A stretch of 64,000 nucleotides of DNA, from assembly GCF_000717345.1 (NCBI RefSeq), contig NZ_JNZA01000010.1, positions 124,001-188,000 on the forward strand, in the 5' to 3' direction. The DNA is from Streptomyces lydicus. GTDB taxonomy: Bacteria; Actinomycetota; Actinomycetes; Streptomycetales; Streptomycetaceae. Position 1 is the stretch's first letter. Every line of letters starts with the position of its first letter. The position numbers and the translations under genes are program-made. Positions 26,056-34,483 of this stretch are shown here, piece by piece. A model generated the notes under the pieces. It made no database searches and was not told the DNA's origin. It saw only the letters and a list, made by a program, of their open reading frames with translations.

Positions 26056-26074
26056 TGTCGTCACTCCGATGACG
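26056..26074. promoter_or_regulatory. Second, imperfect RheA-type operator
   Basis: TGTCGTC-N5-GATGACG has the same 7-5-7 geometry as the canonical repeat at 26083-26101 and differs from it at two arm positions. The two centres are 27 bp apart. It lies nearer the rheA start and may serve autoregulation. Confidence 0.55.
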
Positions 26075-26081
26075 TCTGCGG

Positions 26082-26110
26082 TTGTCATCGATTGGATGAC
26101 ATGCTACAAC
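26082..26110 (+). promoter_or_regulatory. hsp18 promoter
   Basis: TTGTCA (26082-26087) and TACAAC (26105-26110) are 17 bp apart, with TG two bases before the -10 giving an extended -10. The start site would be near 26117, leaving a leader of about 50 bases before the ATG. Confidence 0.7.
26083..26101. promoter_or_regulatory. RheA operator TGTCATC-N5-GATGACA
   Basis: A perfect inverted repeat, matching the consensus I know for RheA binding. It lies inside the hsp18 promoter, so bound repressor would cover the -35 and spacer. Confidence 0.8.
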
Positions 26111-26166
26111 GGAGTCAGGTGAAGCGCATAGGCAGCAAGTGCCTGAACCGTTGGAGGTGTTTCGTG

Positions 26167-26601
26167 ATGTTGATGCGCACTGACCCGTTCCGCGAACTCG
26201 ACCGGCTCACCCAGCAGCTCATGGGAACGTCCGGCACGTGGTCACGCCCCTCGCCCATGCCGATGGACGCCTATCGCGAGGGTGACGTGTACGTGATCGC
26301 GCTCGACCTGCCCGGGGTCGCGAAGGACGCGATCGACATCGACGTCGAGCGGAACATGCTGACCGTCCGGGCCGAGCGCCGGCCGGTCGCCGAGCGCGAC
26401 GACGTGCAGAAGGAGCTGTCCGAGCGCCCGTTGGGCGTCTTCTCCCGCCAGGTCGTGCTGGCCGACACGCTCGACACGGAACACATCGAGGCCGATTACG
26501 AGGCGGGCGTGCTGACCCTGCGCATCCCGATCGCGGAGCGCGCCAAGCCCCGCAAGGTCGCCATCGGCGACGGCACGCCGCGCAAGGAGATCAGGGGCTG
26601 A
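26167..26601 (+). CDS. hsp18: Small heat-shock protein Hsp18 (HSP20/alpha-crystallin)
   Basis: A 144-residue chaperone of the length of S. albus Hsp18. It begins [20 protein letters not shown]. The alpha-crystallin domain covers about residues 35-130 ([65 protein letters not shown], and a final KPRKVAIG with basic tail). GGAGGTG lies 9 bases before GTG 26164 and ATG 26167; I chose the ATG. It holds unfolding proteins during heat stress. The operator-covered promoter explains tight heat induction. Confidence 0.95.
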   Translation: MLMRTDPFRELDRLTQQLMGTSGTWSRPSPMPMDAYREGDVYVIALDLPGVAKDAIDIDVERNMLTVRAERRPVAERDDVQKELSERPLGVFSRQVVLADTLDTEHIEADYEAGVLTLRIPIAERAKPRKVAIGDGTPRKEIRG

Positions 26602-26799
26602 GCGCCTCCCGCCGCCATCCGTGACGGAGGACGGGGATCACCTGTCCGTCCCCCCTTCGGCCCCGTCCTCCGCACCCCGCCGCCTGCCGGTGGGCGGACG
26701 CCGGCCGGCTTCCCCGCTCCCGGCCGCGCCACCCGTCCCCCCGGCCGTCCGGCCAACCGTCCGACCAACCATCCGACGAGAAAGGCGACCGCAGCGCCC

Positions 26800-27234
26800 A
26801 TGGTCACCCAGCCCGAACCGACCCGTCCCGCACCGGCGATGACGTTCCTCCGGATGCTGGAACGGGTGCGGTACGAAGGGGCCTATCCCACCCGTGAACG
26901 TGCCGAGGAGGTCGTACGCGCCGTGCTGGCCGCACTCGGCCGGCAGGTCACCGGCGACGAACGCGTCGACCTCGCGGCCCGCCTGCCCGTCGAGGCGGCC
27001 CGGGAGTTCACCGCCCGGCCTCCGGTCCTCGAACGGCTCACCGGCTGGGGCTTCGTGAAGGACCTCGCCGAACGCACCGGCGGCACGCCCGCGACCACGC
27101 GCTGGGACACCGGCGCCGTACTGTCCGTCGTCGCCGAACTCGCCGGTCCCGAGCTCCTCACCCGGATCCTCGCCCAACTGCCCACCGGGTACGCCCTGTT
27201 GTTCGGCCGCGCCGAGCTCGTCCAGGCCGCCTGA
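26800..27234 (+). CDS. DUF2267 domain protein
   Basis: A 144-residue cytoplasmic protein with the DUF2267 pattern: MTFLRMLERVRYEG, ERAEEVVRAVLAALGRQVTGDERVDLAARLPVEA, EFTARPPVLERLTGWGFVKDLAE. A second internal ATG at 26839 (MTFLRMLE) could be the real start, because the first 13 residues are Pro/Thr-rich and unlike the family. DUF2267 proteins often sit with stress genes in Streptomyces and their function is unknown. It follows hsp18 by 198 bp without a visible terminator, so co-expression is possible. Confidence 0.8.
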   Translation: MVTQPEPTRPAPAMTFLRMLERVRYEGAYPTRERAEEVVRAVLAALGRQVTGDERVDLAARLPVEAAREFTARPPVLERLTGWGFVKDLAERTGGTPATTRWDTGAVLSVVAELAGPELLTRILAQLPTGYALLFGRAELVQAA

Positions 27235-27685
27235 CCCGTCGCGACCGAGGGCCCGGCGCCGCGTCCTACGGGGCCCCCGGACCGGCCGCCGCCGCCCGTA
27301 CCAGCTGGGCGTTGTCGGCGGCCGGGCGGCCGTCGGGGAGCAGGAGGGTGTCCTCGACGCCGATCCGGGTGTCCAGGCCCCGCTGCCGGGCCAGTCGCAG
27401 CACCGGCCACGCGCCGCCGTCCGACCCGTGCAGCAGCACCGGGCGGCCGTGGCCGCTCGCGGCCACCGCGGCCAGCAGCTCGCGCGCGGTGGCCGTCGCC
27501 GTGTCCGGGTCGGTGACGGTCACCTCGGCCAGCACCCGCAGTACCCGGGGCGCGAGCGGCGAGCGGGCGAACCGCTCCGGGCCGTCCGTGCCGGACCACC
27601 GGCCCGCCTCGACGCCGATGCCGCGCTCCAGCAGCGCCGCGGTCACCGCCTCCGCGCCCGGCTCGTGCCAGTTCACCGAGGCGAT

Positions 27686-27728
27686 GGGGGTACCTCCCTG
27701 TTCGAGCGGAGCCGAGAACTTGGGGGAG
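27686..27728. repeat. Palindromic mini-repeat, copy 3, inside the BKACE gene
   Basis: GGGGGTACCTCCCTG, then TTCGAGCGGAGCCGAGAAC, then TTGGGGGAG. This is the same type as at 6861-6897 (which has CTCTCGGCTCCGAG) and 23593-23626. Here it interrupts the conserved segment between WTVLP and ASVNWHEPG and shifts the frame. Confidence 0.7.
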
Positions 27729-27867
27729 GCAGCACCGTCCAGGAGCCGATGCGCGCCACCCGGCGAGAGGGGTCGGGCTCGGCCCGGGCGCCGGTCGTCA
27801 CGCCCACCGGGACGTCCACCACCGCCCGGAGCGCCGCCAGCGCCGGGCCGACCACGCGCGGCGAGAG

Positions 27868-28033
27868 CTAGGGGCTGTCGTTTGGATCATGCCGGGCTCG
27901 CGGGGTCTGGCACCGCACCTCGCCGCGTTGTCGTCGGTCGCCAGCGCTCCGCCCTGACTCCCTCCTCCGCCTTGCGATGCACGGCACCAGACCCCGCTCC
28001 CTGATCCGGCCTGATCCAAACGACAGCCCCTAG
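27868..28033. mobile_element. 166-bp MITE-like element with perfect 22-bp inverted ends
   Basis: Both ends read CTAGGGGCTGTCGTTTGG inward, and the match is perfect for 22 bases and continues for five more after one mismatch. The palindromic CTAG at each edge is the likely target duplication (TA or CTAG), as in IS5-group elements. The interior (about 120 bp) has no open reading frame, so movement would need a transposase elsewhere. The insertion is within the BKACE gene. Removing one element plus one CTAG (162 bp) puts the two parts back in frame. Confidence 0.85.
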
Positions 28034-28253
28034 TCCCGGCCGCACGGGGTCTTGGGGTGGACATGGATGTCCGTCGCACCGGCCGCCACCGCCTGCCGCG
28101 CGGCCTCGGCGAGCGCGGCGGGCGACATCGGGACGGCACCCGAATCGGCGGCGGTCCGGGGGCCGTTGAGGCATACCTGCAACATCGTCCGATGATGCCC
28201 GAGGGGTACGACCACGCGGCGGCGGGTGCGCCGGCCGCAGGGCCGCGGGCGGC

Positions 28254-28859
28254 TCAGGCCGCGGCGAACGCCCCCGCTCCGTGGGCGGCCCGGAGCGTCT
28301 CCGGTGCCAGAACCGACACGGGCGCCAGCACCCCGCACTGCCCGCAGGCCGGCCCGGGCACCGGGACCTCCGCGGTCTCGGGGGGCCAGGCGAAGCGGGT
28401 GCAGCCGCACACCGGGCAGTCGCGGCGCGGCAGCCCCGACTCCATCGCCGCGATCATGCTGCGCAGCACCACCGCGAGCCGGGCCGCCGGATGCCGCTGC
28501 GGCGAGGCGCACGGCACGATGTCACAGCCGCCCCAGGTCCGGCGGTGCCAGTCGTCGAGCGCGCTGGGCTGCCGGATGCCGTCGTGCTTCTCCTTGCGGC
28601 GCCGGGCGGCGAATTCGTCCTCGTAGGCGAGCCAGAGGGTGCGGGCCTCCTCCAGCTCGGCGAGCGCGGCGACCAGCCGCTCCGGGTCCGGGGTGCGGTC
28701 GTACGTCGCGATACCGGCCCGGGTGCACAGATGGTGCCAGGTCGCCCGGTGCCCGTAAGGGGCGAAGCGCTCAAGGCACTTGCGCAGGGCGGTGCGCCGC
28801 TGCGTAGAGATGAGTCGTGGATTGCGGACCTGTTCTGCGAGGGCTCTGAAACCGGCCAT
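28254..28859 (-). CDS. Conserved Streptomyces hypothetical protein with a zinc-ribbon-like C-terminus
   Basis: A 201-residue protein starting MAGFRALAEQVRNPRLISTQ. The N-terminal half is helical and charged (RRTALRKCLERFAPYGHRATWHHLCTRAGI, EFAARRRKEKHDGIRQPS, DDWHRRTWGGCDIVPCASP). The C-terminal part has two CxxC pairs (CPVCGCTRF and CGQCGVL), fitting a zinc ribbon. I know close relatives as conserved hypotheticals in Streptomyces genomes but no function. It lies just upstream of the broken BKACE gene on the same strand. Confidence 0.7.
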   Translation of the reverse strand: MAGFRALAEQVRNPRLISTQRRTALRKCLERFAPYGHRATWHHLCTRAGIATYDRTPDPERLVAALAELEEARTLWLAYEDEFAARRRKEKHDGIRQPSALDDWHRRTWGGCDIVPCASPQRHPAARLAVVLRSMIAAMESGLPRRDCPVCGCTRFAWPPETAEVPVPGPACGQCGVLAPVSVLAPETLRAAHGAGAFAAA

Positions 28860-29102
28860 TTCATCCCACCTCCGGGGGGAGGACCCGACTGGACGGGGGT
28901 GGGACGTAGCCGATCACCACCTGGATCCATCGAACTTACGTGCGGCTTGCGCGACCCGGCTCCCGGCGTCAACGGCCGGGCGTCTGTGGGGAATGCGAAA
29001 AGATGACTGTTGTTCATCTTCCGGCCGGGGATAACCGCCGGTAACGTCCCGCCCACCCTCCCCCGCGCCCTCACAGAGCAGGGGCCCCTCCGAGGAGCAG
29101 GA

Positions 29103-31922
29103 ATGCGACGACGTACCGGACGCCTCAGGACTGCCGCGGCGGCAGCCCTGTTCGCCCTGGGGGCCACGGTGCTGGCCCCGCCCCCCACCGTGGCCGCCGC
29201 GCCGAACGATGCCAACGACTACTGCCAGGACCAGTGCGCCGACATCCTGCCGCCCGGCGCGACCGGCAACGCCACCCTGGTCGAGATCCTCGGCAACAAG
29301 CTGTTCGGCACCCACCCCGAGCACTCCACCGACCAACTCGCCCCGTACGGCGCGCTGGCCGGCGGCTACCCGTCGCTCACCGACGACACCCTGACGAAGT
29401 TCTTCAACGACGCGTCCTTCGGCGTGCCCCAGGACCAGGTCGGCAAGGTCACCGCGCCCCGCGACGACGTGACCATCACCCGTGACAGGAAGACCGGGGT
29501 GCCGCACATCAAGGGCACCACCCGCTACGGCACCGAGTACGGCGCCGGTTACGCCGCGGGCCAGGACCGGCTGTGGCTGATGGACCTCTTCCGGCACATC
29601 GGCCGCGGCGAGCTGACCTCCTTCGCCGGCGGCGCGCCCGCCAACCAGGGCCTGGAGCAGGAGTTCTGGCCGCAGGCGCCGTACACCGAGAAGGACCTCC
29701 AGGAGCAGGTCGACTACATCAGGGACCACAACGGCGAGCGCGGCAAGCAGGCCATGGCCGACGCCCAGGCGTACGTCGACGGGATCAACGCCTACCGCGA
29801 ACAGTCCAAGAACGGCCGCTACTTCCCGGGCGAGTACGTGCTCACCGGGCACGTCGACGCGATCACCAACGCCGGTGAGATCGAGCCCTTCAAACTCACC
29901 GACCTGATAGCGCTGGCCTCCGTCGTCGGTGGCCTCTTCGGCAACGGCGGGGGCGGGGAGGTCACCAACGCGCTGTCGCTGCTGGCCGCCCAGCAGAAGT
30001 ACGGCGTCGAGAAGGGCACCGAGGTCTGGGAGTCCTTCCGCGAGCGCAACGACCCCGAGGCCACCAAGACCCTGCACGACGGCCAGCGCTTCCCGTACGC
30101 CGTCAAACCGGCCAGGGCCAAGGGCGTGGCGCTGCCGGACCGCGGCTCGGTCACCGCCGAGCCGCTGGTGTACGACCGCACCGGCGCGGCCACCGTCAAG
30201 GGCGACAAGGCGCCGCAGGACCCCGTCAAGGCGCCGAAGAAGTACCGGAAGCTGGAGGGCCTCTTCAAGGACGGGGTGCTGCCCAAGGGCAGCTTCAACC
30301 CCACCCAGCACCGCGGGATGTCCAACGCCCTGGTGGTCTCCGGCAAGCACACCGCGAGCGGCCACCCCGTCGCCGTCTTCGGTCCGCAGACCGGCTACTT
30401 CGCGCCCCAGCTGCTGATGCTCCAGGAGATCCAGGGCCCCGGCATCAGCGCCCGCGGCGCCTCCTTCGCGGGCGTCGGGATGTACGTCCAGCTCGGCCGC
30501 GGCCAGGACTACGCCTGGAGCGCCACCTCCGCCGGCCAGGACATCACCGACACCTACGCCGTCGAGCTGTGCAACGCGGACGGATCGAAGCCCACCAAGG
30601 ACTCCACCTCCTACCGCTACCGCGGCGCCTGCGTCCCCATGGAGAAGCTGGAGCGCACCAACTCCTGGAAGCCCACCGTCGCCGACCCGACGGCGGCCGG
30701 CTCGTACCGGATGCAGGTCTTCCGCACCAAGTACGGGACCGTCACCCACCGCGCCACCGTCGGCGGCAAGCCCGTCGCCTACACCGCGCAGCGCTCCACC
30801 TACCGCCACGAGGCCGACTCCATCATCGGCTTCCAGATGCTCAACGACCCCTCGTACGTACGCGACGCCGCGACCTTCCAGCAGGCCGCCCAGCACATCG
30901 GCTACGCCTTCAACTGGTTCTACGCCGACTCCCGCGACACCGCCTACTACAACAGCGGCCTCAACCCGGTCCGCAACCCCGACGTCGACCCGTCGCTGCC
31001 CGTCACCGCGGACGACGCCTACGAGTGGCGCGGCTACGACCCCGCCACCAACACCACCGACTACACCCCGCCCGCCCAGCACCCGCAGTCCGTCAACCAG
31101 GACTACTACGTCTCCTGGAACAACAAGCAGGCCAAGGACTACGACTCGGCCGGCTTCGGCAACGGCCCGGTGCACCGCGCCGATCTGCTGGACGACCGGG
31201 TGCGCGCGCTGACCGAGGAGGGCGGGGTGACCCGGGCCTCGCTGACCCGGGCGATGGCCGAGGCCGCGGTCACCGACCTGCGCGGCGAGGACGTGCTGCC
31301 CGAACTCCTGCGCGTGGTGGGCAGCAAGCCGGTCACCGAGCCCGCCCTGAAGACCGCGGTGCAGCAGCTCGCGGCCTGGCACAAGGACGGCAGCCAGCGC
31401 CGGGAGACCGCCGCGGGCTCGCACACCTACACCCACCCCGACGCGGTGCGCCTGATGGACGCCTGGTGGCCGCTGCTGGCCGAGGCCGTCTTCAAGCCCG
31501 GCCTCGGCGGCGACCTCTACGACGCGCTGAAGGCGGACCTCGCCGTCGACGAGTCACCGTCCGCGGGCCACGGACCGACCGGGGGGCACGCCGGATCGGC
31601 CTTCCAGTACGGCTGGTGGAGCTACGCCGACAAGGACCTGCGCTCCGTCCTCGGCGACAAGGTCAACGGCCCGCTCGCGCAGCGCTACTGCGGCGACGGC
31701 GACCTCTCCGCCTGCCGTGACACCCTGCTGACCACGCTCCGGCAGGCCGCCGCCAAGACGGCCGAGCAGGTCTACCCGGGCGACGGCAGCTGCAAGGCCG
31801 GCGACCAGTGGTGCGCCGACGCGATCATCCACCGCGCGGTGGGCGGTCTGACGCACGACACCATCAGCTGGCAGAACCGGCCGACCTACCAGCAGGTCGT
31901 GGAGTTCCCGGCACACCGCTGA
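29103..31922 (+). CDS. Secreted penicillin acylase-family Ntn hydrolase
   Basis: A 939-residue precursor. ATG 29103 follows GAGGAGCAGG. The signal peptide is MRRRTGRLRTAAAAALFALG and onward to about AAA at residue 34; the mature part begins with a Cys-containing DYCQDQCADIL. The alpha-chain region shows TRYGTEYGAGYAAGQDRLWLMDLFRH, and the beta-chain nucleophile is Ser407 in HRGMSNALVVSGKHTASG, preceded by the usual autocleavage site. Family members hydrolyse amides such as beta-lactam side chains, N-acyl-homoserine lactones or echinocandin-type acyl chains. The length and four paired cysteines suit an extracellular enzyme. A strong terminator follows. Confidence 0.9.
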   Translation: MRRRTGRLRTAAAAALFALGATVLAPPPTVAAAPNDANDYCQDQCADILPPGATGNATLVEILGNKLFGTHPEHSTDQLAPYGALAGGYPSLTDDTLTKFFNDASFGVPQDQVGKVTAPRDDVTITRDRKTGVPHIKGTTRYGTEYGAGYAAGQDRLWLMDLFRHIGRGELTSFAGGAPANQGLEQEFWPQAPYTEKDLQEQVDYIRDHNGERGKQAMADAQAYVDGINAYREQSKNGRYFPGEYVLTGHVDAITNAGEIEPFKLTDLIALASVVGGLFGNGGGGEVTNALSLLAAQQKYGVEKGTEVWESFRERNDPEATKTLHDGQRFPYAVKPARAKGVALPDRGSVTAEPLVYDRTGAATVKGDKAPQDPVKAPKKYRKLEGLFKDGVLPKGSFNPTQHRGMSNALVVSGKHTASGHPVAVFGPQTGYFAPQLLMLQEIQGPGISARGASFAGVGMYVQLGRGQDYAWSATSAGQDITDTYAVELCNADGSKPTKDSTSYRYRGACVPMEKLERTNSWKPTVADPTAAGSYRMQVFRTKYGTVTHRATVGGKPVAYTAQRSTYRHEADSIIGFQMLNDPSYVRDAATFQQAAQHIGYAFNWFYADSRDTAYYNSGLNPVRNPDVDPSLPVTADDAYEWRGYDPATNTTDYTPPAQHPQSVNQDYYVSWNNKQAKDYDSAGFGNGPVHRADLLDDRVRALTEEGGVTRASLTRAMAEAAVTDLRGEDVLPELLRVVGSKPVTEPALKTAVQQLAAWHKDGSQRRETAAGSHTYTHPDAVRLMDAWWPLLAEAVFKPGLGGDLYDALKADLAVDESPSAGHGPTGGHAGSAFQYGWWSYADKDLRSVLGDKVNGPLAQRYCGDGDLSACRDTLLTTLRQAAAKTAEQVYPGDGSCKAGDQWCADAIIHRAVGGLTHDTISWQNRPTYQQVVEFPAHR

Positions 31923-31936
31923 CGCGCCGCACCGAC

Positions 31937-31969
31937 GAAGGCCCCGGGGAGAGCCGCCCCGGGGCCTTC
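31937..31969 (+). terminator. Terminator after the acylase
   Basis: GAAGGCCCCGGGG and CCCCGGGGCCTTC form a perfect 13-bp stem with a 7-base loop, followed by GATTT. It lies 15 bp after the stop codon. Confidence 0.9.
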
Positions 31970-32033
31970 GATTTCCCCGCGGGATATGCTGCACAGTCCT
32001 GAATTCCGGGGACGGGGAGGCGAGTAGGGCCGC

Positions 32034-33056
32034 ATGACCTTCTCAGGTCCGCAGCAGTACCCGACGGAGCTGCTAGACACCACCATGGACCAGCTGCGCA
32101 CGCTGATCGTCGTCCACGAGGCGGGGACCGCGCTGCGCGCCGCCCGCCTGCTGGGCCGCGAACAGTCCAGTGTGCAGAAGCAGTTGGACACCATGAACCG
32201 CACCTTCGCGGCACTGTGCGGCGAGGAACTGGTCCTCAAGCAGGGGCGGGGGCAGGACGCCCTGTTCACCGCGACCGGCGAGGCGCTGGTCGGCCTGGCG
32301 CGGCGCACCCTCGACGCGTGGTCGGACGGGGTGCACGACGCCCGCCGCCGGCTCGGCCGGACGCTGTCGGTCGGCTCCACCCGCTACACGCTCGGCTTCC
32401 TGCTGGACGCCGTGGAACGCGTCAGCGAGGACTACGCCCGCGACCACGTCGATCTCAAGGTCACCCACGTCCGCACCGGCGACCTCTTCGGCAAGCTGCG
32501 CGCCAAGGAACTCGACCTGGTCTGCGGCAGCGTCGTCGTCACCGAGGGCCACGAGGAGGAGCTGCTGGCGCCGTACGACGTGATGGAGTGGCGGCGCAGC
32601 GGGCTGTCGCTGCTGACGAACCTGCCACCGGACCGGCTCCCCGGCACGTCCTTCCGGGCCGGTGACCTCACCCGGCTGCCCCTGGTGATCTCCACCCGCG
32701 GCCTCATCAGCCGCTTCCTGACCTCGTGGTACGGCCCCGACTACCGCCAGAAGCTGAACGTCGCCGCCGAGATAGAGGCCGCGCACTACGGCTTCGAGCT
32801 GCTGCGCTCAGGGGTGGTGAGCGGCGCGATGCTGGTCACCCGGGGCATCGGGGAGGCCGCCGCGGACGGCCGGCTCCCGGAGGCCGGCGGACTGCGCACG
32901 GTGCGGATCGTCGGGGACGTCGGCCCGCGGACCGAGGTGCTGGTCGGGGTCTTCACCCGGCGCGGCGAGCGGGCGTCCGCCCCGCCCGGCCACCCGCTGA
33001 ACCTGCTGTGGGACGCGCTGTCGCGGGAGAGCGGACCGTGGTGGCTCAGCTCCTGA
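32034..33056 (+). CDS. LysR-family regulator, atypical N-terminus
   Basis: A 340-residue protein. The helix-turn-helix begins later than usual, at MDQLRTLIVVHEAGTALRAA (from residue 18) with REQSSVQKQLDTMNRTF as recognition helix, so ATG 32085 is an alternative start. The effector domain runs from LGRTLSVGSTRYTLGFLLDA to WWLSS. It is separated from the acylase by a terminator, so it has its own promoter. Its 3' end nearly meets the MHS transporter gene coming the other way. Either neighbour could be a target; no operator-like repeat stands out. Confidence 0.8.
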   Translation: MTFSGPQQYPTELLDTTMDQLRTLIVVHEAGTALRAARLLGREQSSVQKQLDTMNRTFAALCGEELVLKQGRGQDALFTATGEALVGLARRTLDAWSDGVHDARRRLGRTLSVGSTRYTLGFLLDAVERVSEDYARDHVDLKVTHVRTGDLFGKLRAKELDLVCGSVVVTEGHEEELLAPYDVMEWRRSGLSLLTNLPPDRLPGTSFRAGDLTRLPLVISTRGLISRFLTSWYGPDYRQKLNVAAEIEAAHYGFELLRSGVVSGAMLVTRGIGEAAADGRLPEAGGLRTVRIVGDVGPRTEVLVGVFTRRGERASAPPGHPLNLLWDALSRESGPWWLSS

Positions 33057-33095
33057 GAGCCGGGCCCGCCGCCCGCCCGCGGACGCGCCCCGGGA

Positions 33096-34409
33096 TCACG
33101 CCAGTTCGCGCTCCCGGGTCTCCGGCAGCGCCAGCACGCACCCCAGCGAGACCACCGCCATCGCGGACACGTACCAGCCCACCGACGCCGAGCCGAACGC
33201 CGACTGGAGCCGGGTGGCGACCAGCGGAGCCACCGCGCCGCCCAGCACGCCGCCCAGGTTGTAGGCCAGCGAGGCGCCCGAGTACCGCACCGTCGTCCCG
33301 AACAGCTCCGGCAGGTACGCGCCCATCGGGCCGTACACCACGCCCATGCAGAACAGCGCGCCGCCGATGCCGAGCGCGATCAGCAGCGGCGTCCCGGTGT
33401 CCAGCAGCGGGAAGAGCACCAGCCCCCAGACCGCCGCGAGTCCGCAGCCGGCGAGGACCAGCTTCCGGCGCCCGGCCGCGTCGGAGCGGGTGGCGGCGAG
33501 CCAGGTACCGGCCGCCAGGAAGAGGCAGGCGACGAGGGAGAGCCCCAGCATGGTGTTGCGCGAGACGCCCAGCGCGGAGGTGGTGTAGGCGAGGCAGTAC
33601 GTCGTCGCGGTGTAGAAGAGGCCGTACGCGACGATCATGCCGCCCGCGCCCAGCAGCAGTTCGCGCGGATGCCGCCGCAGCACCTCCACGGCGGGGACCT
33701 TGCCGGCCTCCTGGGCGTCCAGCACCTTCGCGAACACCGGCGTCTCGCTGATCTTCAGCCGTACGAACAGTCCCACGCCCACCAGCAGGAACGACAGCAG
33801 AAACGGCACCCGCCAGCCCCACGACCGGAACGCCGCGTCGTCGAGGGCGGACGACAGCAGCCAGAACACCCCGGTCGCCGCGAAGAACCCCACCGACGGG
33901 CCGAGTTGCGGGAACGCCGCGTACAGCCCGCGGCGCCCGCGCGGCGCGTGCTCGACCGCGAGCAGCGCGGCCCCGCCCCACTCGCCCCCCAGCCCGATGC
34001 CCTGCAGGAAGCGCAGCACGATCAGCAGCAGCGGCGCCCAGATGCCCCACGTGCCGTATCCCGGCAGCAGTCCGACGAACGCCGTGGACAGCCCCATCAG
34101 CAGCAGCGAGGCGACCAGTACCGACTTGCGGCCCACCCGGTCGCCGAAGTGCCCGAACACCACCGAGCCGAGCGGCCGGGCGGCGAACGCCACCGCGTAG
34201 GTGGAGAACGCGGCGAGGGTGGCGTTGACCGGCGTGAGCGTCGGGAAGAACGCCTGGTTGAGGACCAGCGCGGCGGCCGTCCCGTAGATGTAGAAGTCGT
34301 AGAACTCGATGGCCGTCCCGATGAACGAGGCGACCGCGACCCGGCGCAGGCTCTCGGTGGAGTCGGCGGCCGCTGCCGGGACCTTGGATGAGATTGCTTC
34401 ACTGTGCAC
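33096..34409 (-). CDS. MFS transporter, metabolite:H+ symporter (MHS) family
   Basis: A 437-residue transporter starting at GTG 34409 (VHSEAISSKVPAAAA). It has ASFIGTAIEFYDFYIYGTAAALVL in helix 1, SVVFGHFGDRVGRKSVLVASLL, RFLQGIGLGGEWGGAALLAVEHAP, WGWRVPFLLSFLLVGVGLFVRLKISETPVF, all MHS hallmarks. It ends PETRERELA. Relatives carry alpha-ketoglutarate, shikimate, proline/betaine or aromatic acids. Upstream GTG codons in the same frame lack better ribosome sites. It is the second MHS gene in the window, and the two differ clearly in sequence. Confidence 0.9.
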   Translation of the reverse strand: MHSEAISSKVPAAAADSTESLRRVAVASFIGTAIEFYDFYIYGTAAALVLNQAFFPTLTPVNATLAAFSTYAVAFAARPLGSVVFGHFGDRVGRKSVLVASLLLMGLSTAFVGLLPGYGTWGIWAPLLLIVLRFLQGIGLGGEWGGAALLAVEHAPRGRRGLYAAFPQLGPSVGFFAATGVFWLLSSALDDAAFRSWGWRVPFLLSFLLVGVGLFVRLKISETPVFAKVLDAQEAGKVPAVEVLRRHPRELLLGAGGMIVAYGLFYTATTYCLAYTTSALGVSRNTMLGLSLVACLFLAAGTWLAATRSDAAGRRKLVLAGCGLAAVWGLVLFPLLDTGTPLLIALGIGGALFCMGVVYGPMGAYLPELFGTTVRYSGASLAYNLGGVLGGAVAPLVATRLQSAFGSASVGWYVSAMAVVSLGCVLALPETRERELA

Positions 34410-34483
34410 GCGTCGCACTCTCACGGAGCGCCGGAGGCTGGTCAAGGGGTGAAATGGACTGTCCCGGCCCTTGGGACGCCGGC

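Larger units (their letters stand above)
27266..28185 (-). pseudogene. BKACE / DUF849 (beta-keto acid cleavage enzyme-like) gene broken by two insertions
   Basis: Three pieces in order on the minus strand rebuild a short actinobacterial BKACE protein: an N-terminal piece 28185-28033 (MLQVCLNGPRTAADSG through TDIHVHPKTPCGRD), a middle piece 27867-27729 (LSPRVVGPALAALRAVVDVP, GVTTGARAEPDPSRRV, RIGSWTVLP), and a C-terminal piece from about 27685 (ASVNWHEPGAEAVTAALLER, EVTVTDPDTA, VLLHGSDGGAWPV, RIGVEDTLLLPDG). The first break is the 166-bp MITE-like element at 27868-28033, which brings an in-frame TAG. The second is a mini-repeat of about 44 bp that shifts the frame. The gene is therefore dead unless read differently. 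Intact relatives cleave beta-keto acids with acetyl-CoA in a zinc-dependent reaction. Confidence 0.8.

Noticed and set aside
27868..28033. Reading the MITE-like element as a transcription terminator
   Set aside because: The inverted ends are 120 bp apart and lie in the middle of a recognisable gene, which does not fit a terminator.
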